Part shown: piece after piece, positions 6,013-8,858 of the stretch | Position numbering within the stretch: the first letter of the stretch is position 1 | Layout of the letters: every line of letters starts with the position of its first letter | NCBI GenBank assembly: GCA_045125095.1 | Contig: JBGVMW010000044.1 | Location: forward strand, 1 to 8,858 | Reading direction: 5' to 3' | Length of the DNA: 8,858 bases | From: JBGVMW01 sp045125095 | Lineage (GTDB): Bacteria > Bacillota > Clostridia > Lachnospirales > Lachnospiraceae | Notes under the pieces: generated by a model | Seen by the model: the letters and a program-made list of their open reading frames with translations, nothing else | The model's database searches: none | What the model was told of the DNA's origin: nothing | Translations under genes and position numbers: made by a program

Positions 6013-7242
6013 ATGAATAAGACTGAGATACAGAACATGCTGAAAGAAAAAGGGCAGGAACAGCTTCTGAGATTCGAGAATGAATTAAATGATAGCGATA
6101 GAAAAGATTTATATGCACAGATTTCTGGATTAGACTGGGATTTTGAAAGAATTTTATCTAAGCATCAGGCTGGTGAAGTAAAGCGAGGCAAGATTGAACC
6201 GTTAGGTGCGTTAGAGATAGATGAAATTGAAGCTAGAAGAACAGAATTTGAGGCAGCTGGAATCGAAGCATTAAAAGCAGAGAAGATTGGTGCTGTTCTT
6301 TTGGCAGGTGGTCAGGGAACCCGCTTGGGATTGGACAAGCCTAAAGGCATGTTAAATGTTGGCGTTCAAAAGGATTTATACTTATTTGAGTGTCTGATAA
6401 ATAATATCTTAGATGTTGTGAAAATAACAGGACATTATATCCCGTTATATATTATGACAAGTGTAAAAAATAATGATGAAACCGTGTTGTTCTTTGAGGA
6501 GCACAATTATTTTGGATATGATCCGGAATATATTGGTTTCTTTGTGCAGGAGATGGCACCATCCGTTGACTTTAATGGTAAAGTGTATCTAGAGGAAAAG
6601 GGAAAAATTTCGTTATCTCCGAATGGAAATGGTGGTTGGTTTACGTCTCTTGCGAAAGCTGGCTATCTGGATGAAATGAAGGAAAAAAATGTGGAATGGC
6701 TCAGTGTATTCTCTGTAGATAACGTTTTACAGCGTATTAACGATCCGTGTTTTGTGGGCGCAACGATTTTATCCGGACGCGATAGTGGAGCAAAGGTAGT
6801 ACGTAAGGCTGCACCGGAAGAACGTGTTGGTGTTCTATGTTTAGAAGACGGCAAGCCATCTATTGTGGAATATTATGAAATGACAGATGAGATGCTGTAT
6901 TTGAAAGAAGAAAATGGTGATTTGGCATATAACTTTGGTGTTACGTTGAATTATTTATTTAAAGTCAGCAAGTTAGAGGAAATTATGAATAATGATATGC
7001 CGGCTCATGTTGTAGAGAAGAAGATTCCATATGTGGATGAAAACGGTAATACCATTAAGCCGGAGACGCCAAACGGATATAAATTTGAGCAGCTTGTATT
7101 AGACATGATTCATATGATGAATGATTGTTTATCTTATGAAGTAGTACGAAATAAAGAATTTGCACCGATCAAGAATAAAGAAGGCGTAGATTCCTTAGAG
7201 ACAGCAAGAGAGTTAATGAAAGAAAATGGCATTGATTTTTAG
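6013..7242 (+). CDS. UAP1/AGX1-like UTP-sugar-1-phosphate uridylyltransferase
   Basis: A cytoplasmic nucleotidyltransferase making a UDP-sugar and pyrophosphate from UTP and a sugar 1-phosphate. The 409 residues follow the eukaryotic UDP-N-acetylhexosamine pyrophosphorylase pattern: LAGGQGTRLGLDKPKGM (97-113, UTP-binding loop), IPLYIMTS (143-150), SPNGNGG (202-208), SVDNVL (234-239), GAKVV (259-263), YNFG (306-309), KKIPYVD (336-342), PNGYKFE (353-359) and EFAPIKN (382-388). The match to UAP1 is recalled from family knowledge, not from a search. Bacteria usually make UDP-GlcNAc with GlmU, so this enzyme may serve UDP-GlcNAc, UDP-GalNAc or UDP-glucose supply; the substrate cannot be fixed from sequence alone. 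It stands tail to tail with the UDP-glucose dehydrogenase gene across a shared terminator, so the two are not cotranscribed. Confidence 0.88.
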   Translation: MNKTEIQNMLKEKGQEQLLRFENELNDSDRKDLYAQISGLDWDFERILSKHQAGEVKRGKIEPLGALEIDEIEARRTEFEAAGIEALKAEKIGAVLLAGGQGTRLGLDKPKGMLNVGVQKDLYLFECLINNILDVVKITGHYIPLYIMTSVKNNDETVLFFEEHNYFGYDPEYIGFFVQEMAPSVDFNGKVYLEEKGKISLSPNGNGGWFTSLAKAGYLDEMKEKNVEWLSVFSVDNVLQRINDPCFVGATILSGRDSGAKVVRKAAPEERVGVLCLEDGKPSIVEYYEMTDEMLYLKEENGDLAYNFGVTLNYLFKVSKLEEIMNNDMPAHVVEKKIPYVDENGNTIKPETPNGYKFEQLVLDMIHMMNDCLSYEVVRNKEFAPIKNKEGVDSLETARELMKENGIDF

Positions 7243-7246
7243 GGAT

Positions 7247-7285
7247 AAAAAGTGGTATCAGCAAGTCAGCTGATACCACTTTTTT
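7247..7285. terminator. Bidirectional intrinsic terminator between convergent genes
   Basis: AAAAAGTGGTATCAGC (7247-7262) and GCTGATACCACTTTTT (7269-7284) form a perfect 16-bp stem with loop AAGTCA. The A-run at one end and the T-run at the other let it terminate both the uridylyltransferase on the plus strand and ugd on the minus strand. The minus-strand TAA stop of ugd (7286-7284) lies inside the run. Confidence 0.92.
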
Positions 7286-8588
7286 ATTCCGCATTTACCG
7301 TAGGTCTTCCTATGGAATCATATATAATTTCTGTACCCTTAAATATATCAGGGTTATAGCAGTTTCTTCCGTCTAATACAATGGCATGCTTCATCAAAGA
7401 AGCATATTTGTGAATGTCTAATGCTTTGACATCGTCCCATTCTGTAAAAATAAAGCAAATATCTGCATCCTTCAGGGTTTCTTCAATGGTGTCACAATAT
7501 TTGACTTCCGTAGGATAATAGCGTTTGTAATTTTCTACCGCAACAGGATCCCATGCTTTTACGACCGCTTCGTCATCTAAAAAGATTGGAATATTTACAA
7601 GAGAAGGTGCTTCTCGCAAATCATCAGTTCCTGGTTTAAAAGCCAGTCCCAATACGGCAATGGTAAGCCCTACAAAAGAGTCATAGTAGCGTTTTGACTT
7701 TTTGATTAAACGAATTTTTTGAGAGTCGTTTACTTCAATGGCAGCTTTAATAGTTTTAATTTCTTTGTCGTAATAATTGGATATCCAGTGAAGGGATTTG
7801 GTATCCTTTGGGAAACAGGAGCCGCCATATCCAATACCGGATTTTAAGAATTTATCACCAATTCGTGGGTCAAGTCCCATTCCGGCAGCAACAGATTCTA
7901 CATCAGCACCTACAAGCTCACAGAGATTTGCAATCTCATTAATATAAGATATTTTAAGTGCAAGGAAATCGTTAGATGCATATTTAATCATTTCTGCGCT
8001 TCGTCTGTTGGTTACAACAAATGGCTGATGAAACTTGCGATACACTTCCAAAAGCACGTTTTTGGCATGTTCCGATTCTACCCCAAGTACAATTCGTGAT
8101 GCGTGAAGAGTATCGTGGATAGCGGTACCCTGAGATAAGAACTCAGGATTGGAGGCTACTTCTACGTTGACTGGATGTGTTAATCTGGAGTGTAGCAGGG
8201 TTTCTACTTTATCATTAGTGCCAACAGGAACGGTAGATTTTACTACAACAATGCAGTCGCGTTCTACACTTTCTGCGATTTCCCTGACAACCTGATACAC
8301 ATAAGTTAGATTACAGGAGCCATCTTTTTTTTCAGGTGTTCCTACACCAATAAAGATAACCTCAGCATCACGATAGGCTTCTTTATAGTCTGACGTAAAG
8401 GTCAGATTAGCAAGACAGCTTTGCATAAGGTGTTCCAATCCTGGTTCATAAATGGTTGGAAAACCTCCGCGAAGACGTTCTAATTTTTTTTCATCAATAT
8501 CCACACAGGTGACATGATGCCCAACACTGGCTAAACAGACACCTGTTACTAATCCAACATAGCCGGTTCCGGCAACTGCAATATTCAT
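7284..8588 (-). CDS. ugd: UDP-glucose 6-dehydrogenase
   Basis: Oxidises UDP-glucose to UDP-glucuronate with two NAD+, giving a precursor for acidic exopolysaccharide or other glucuronate-containing glycans. The 434 residues show the NAD-binding GTGYVG (7-12) with D30 at the end of the second strand, YEPGL (47-51), KSTVPVGT (117-124), NPEFLSQGTA (147-156), the catalytic cysteine C258 in GGSCFPKDT (255-263), and LGLAFKPGTDDLREAPS (313-329) in the C-terminal domain. The SCFPKDT form of the active site favours UDP-glucose over the UDP-HexNAc dehydrogenases. The start is placed at ATG 8588 (MNIAVAGTGYVG), with GGGA 6 nt upstream. An in-frame ATG at 8615 would add nine residues before the Rossmann strand and lies inside a hairpin. 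The gene faces the uridylyltransferase. It is preceded by a hairpin, a repeat and a large fold-back element. Confidence 0.95.
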   Translation of the reverse strand: MNIAVAGTGYVGLVTGVCLASVGHHVTCVDIDEKKLERLRGGFPTIYEPGLEHLMQSCLANLTFTSDYKEAYRDAEVIFIGVGTPEKKDGSCNLTYVYQVVREIAESVERDCIVVVKSTVPVGTNDKVETLLHSRLTHPVNVEVASNPEFLSQGTAIHDTLHASRIVLGVESEHAKNVLLEVYRKFHQPFVVTNRRSAEMIKYASNDFLALKISYINEIANLCELVGADVESVAAGMGLDPRIGDKFLKSGIGYGGSCFPKDTKSLHWISNYYDKEIKTIKAAIEVNDSQKIRLIKKSKRYYDSFVGLTIAVLGLAFKPGTDDLREAPSLVNIPIFLDDEAVVKAWDPVAVENYKRYYPTEVKYCDTIEETLKDADICFIFTEWDDVKALDIHKYASLMKHAIVLDGRNCYNPDIFKGTEIIYDSIGRPTVNAE

Positions 8589-8598
8589 TATTCGTCCC

Positions 8599-8643
8599 AT
8601 GCATGTCATATCCATATGCTTTCGCAGATATGACAGTATGCAT
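8599..8643 (-). promoter_or_regulatory. Hairpin immediately upstream of the ugd start
   Basis: ATGCA plus TGTCATATC (8599-8612) pairs with GATATGACA plus TGCAT (8627-8643) around a three-base bulge, a 14-bp stem. In the minus-strand RNA the loop contains UGC-GAAA-GCA, a small stem with a GNRA tetraloop. The hairpin lies exactly between an AAAGGA string (8651-8646 on the minus strand) and GGGACGAATA-ATG. When folded it brings AAAGGA to about 12 nt from the start codon, or it may limit access to the start. There is no T-run, so it is not a terminator. Confidence 0.55.
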
Positions 8644-8668
8644 ATTCCTTTCTTAATATGGTAAGTAA

Positions 8669-8716
8669 TAGGTAATTGCGAAAGTGAAGACCATCCGCAA
8701 ATTGTCAGAATTGTTT
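8669..8716 (-). repeat. Repeat copy B, upstream of ugd
   Basis: The reverse-complement partner of bases 1-48, matching at 43 of 48 positions and 38 of the first 41. On the minus strand it contains the tandem ACAATT-CTG-ACAATT and a hairpin, TTGCGGATG with CACTTTCGCAA around GTCTT, whose stem is better paired than in copy A. It begins 8 nt after the large fold-back element at 8725-8858 and ends about 80 nt before the ugd start. I find no convincing sigma-A promoter inside it. Confidence 0.85.
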
Positions 8717-8724
8717 GTGCAAAT

Positions 8725-8858
8725 AGCTACTTACTACATAGTCTATATTTGACGCGCTCTCGCTCCCTTCAAACGTAGCGGACACTAAGGCTGTAAAATA
8801 CACAGCCTAAGTGCCGACGTTTTCAGAGGGTCACATATAGACTATGTAGCAAACAGCT
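8725..8858 (-). ncRNA. Large fold-back element, probable structured RNA on the minus strand
   Basis: The arms 8725-8753 and 8830-8858 are inverted repeats of 29 nt. In minus-strand RNA 28 of 29 positions pair, three of them as G-U (8729/8854, 8730/8853, 8733/8850). The same three pairs would be A-C mismatches in plus-strand RNA. Inside, CACTAAGGCTGT (8783-8794) pairs with ACAGCCTAAGTG (8802-8813) with one mismatch and a 7-nt loop, extended by CGG/CCG and AAACGT/ACGTTT and probably CCT/AGG. A GC-GAGA-GC mini-hairpin (8763-8756 on the minus strand) lies on the 3' side, giving a likely three-way junction. It reads in the sense of ugd, so it may be its leader, a separate small RNA, or a MITE-like palindromic repeat. 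The family is not recognised; the right end touches the window edge. Confidence 0.5.

Noticed and set aside
8641..8643. Minus-strand ATG just after AAAGGA (8651-8646) as a gene start
   Set aside because: The spacing to AAAGGA is only 2 nt. The frame differs from ugd and ends after about 45 codons inside it, with no recognisable product.
1..8716. The segment between the inverted repeats as a composite transposon or invertible island carrying the rib operon
   Set aside because: There is no transposase, integrase or recombinase in the window. The repeats sit as gene leaders rather than at gene-neutral borders, and the enclosed genes are ordinary chromosomal functions. Recombination between the copies remains possible but nothing here shows it.
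8725..8858. Integron attC site or retron msr-msd
   Set aside because: The ends lack the attC core motifs, and no integrase or reverse transcriptase is present in the window.
1..8858. CRISPR arrays, tRNA or rRNA genes
   Set aside because: I saw no regularly spaced direct repeats and no tRNA- or rRNA-like sequence on either strand.

Overview
The window looks like chromosomal DNA from a low-GC Gram-positive anaerobe, most likely a member of the Clostridia and plausibly Lachnospiraceae. This is an inference from four things: the AT-rich coding bias, strong AAGGAGG-type ribosome binding sites, the ribD-ribE-ribBA-ribH order with a fused ribBA, and a UAP1-like nucleotidyltransferase. No rRNA or other taxonomic marker is present.

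Left half (1-3753, + strand): a complete riboflavin operon. RibD (deaminase/reductase), RibE (riboflavin synthase), RibBA (DHBP synthase/GTP cyclohydrolase II) and RibH (lumazine synthase) together convert GTP and ribulose 5-phosphate to riboflavin, lacking only the dedicated phosphatase, which is usually encoded elsewhere. The operon ends at a strong intrinsic terminator (3726-3753). No FMN riboswitch is visible in the 77 bases before ribD.

Middle (3754-7285, + strand): a well-formed sigma-A-type promoter (3795-3823) precedes a membrane-anchored GGDEF protein that lacks the inhibitory I-site, followed by a PHP-family phosphoesterase of the histidinol-phosphatase type. A second promoter candidate (5966-5994) then precedes a UTP-sugar-1-phosphate uridylyltransferase closely resembling eukaryotic UAP1/AGX1.

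Right part (7247-8858): a perfect 16-bp-stem bidirectional terminator separates the uridylyltransferase from a convergent UDP-glucose 6-dehydrogenase gene on the minus strand. Its upstream region is the least ordinary part of the window. It holds a hairpin next to the start codon, a copy of a ~48-bp repeat whose other copy lies in front of ribD, and a 134-nt fold-back element with a 29-bp outer stem. Sequence variation in that stem keeps pairing (G-U) only in minus-strand RNA, that is, in the sense orientation of the dehydrogenase gene.

The main candidate for something undescribed is therefore a repeated, structured leader (or dispersed RNA-like element) of at least 190 nt. One copy lies upstream of ugd. 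At least its downstream end also lies upstream of the riboflavin operon, in the same orientation relative to the gene. Both copies are cut by, or touch, the window edges, so their full extent cannot be judged here.
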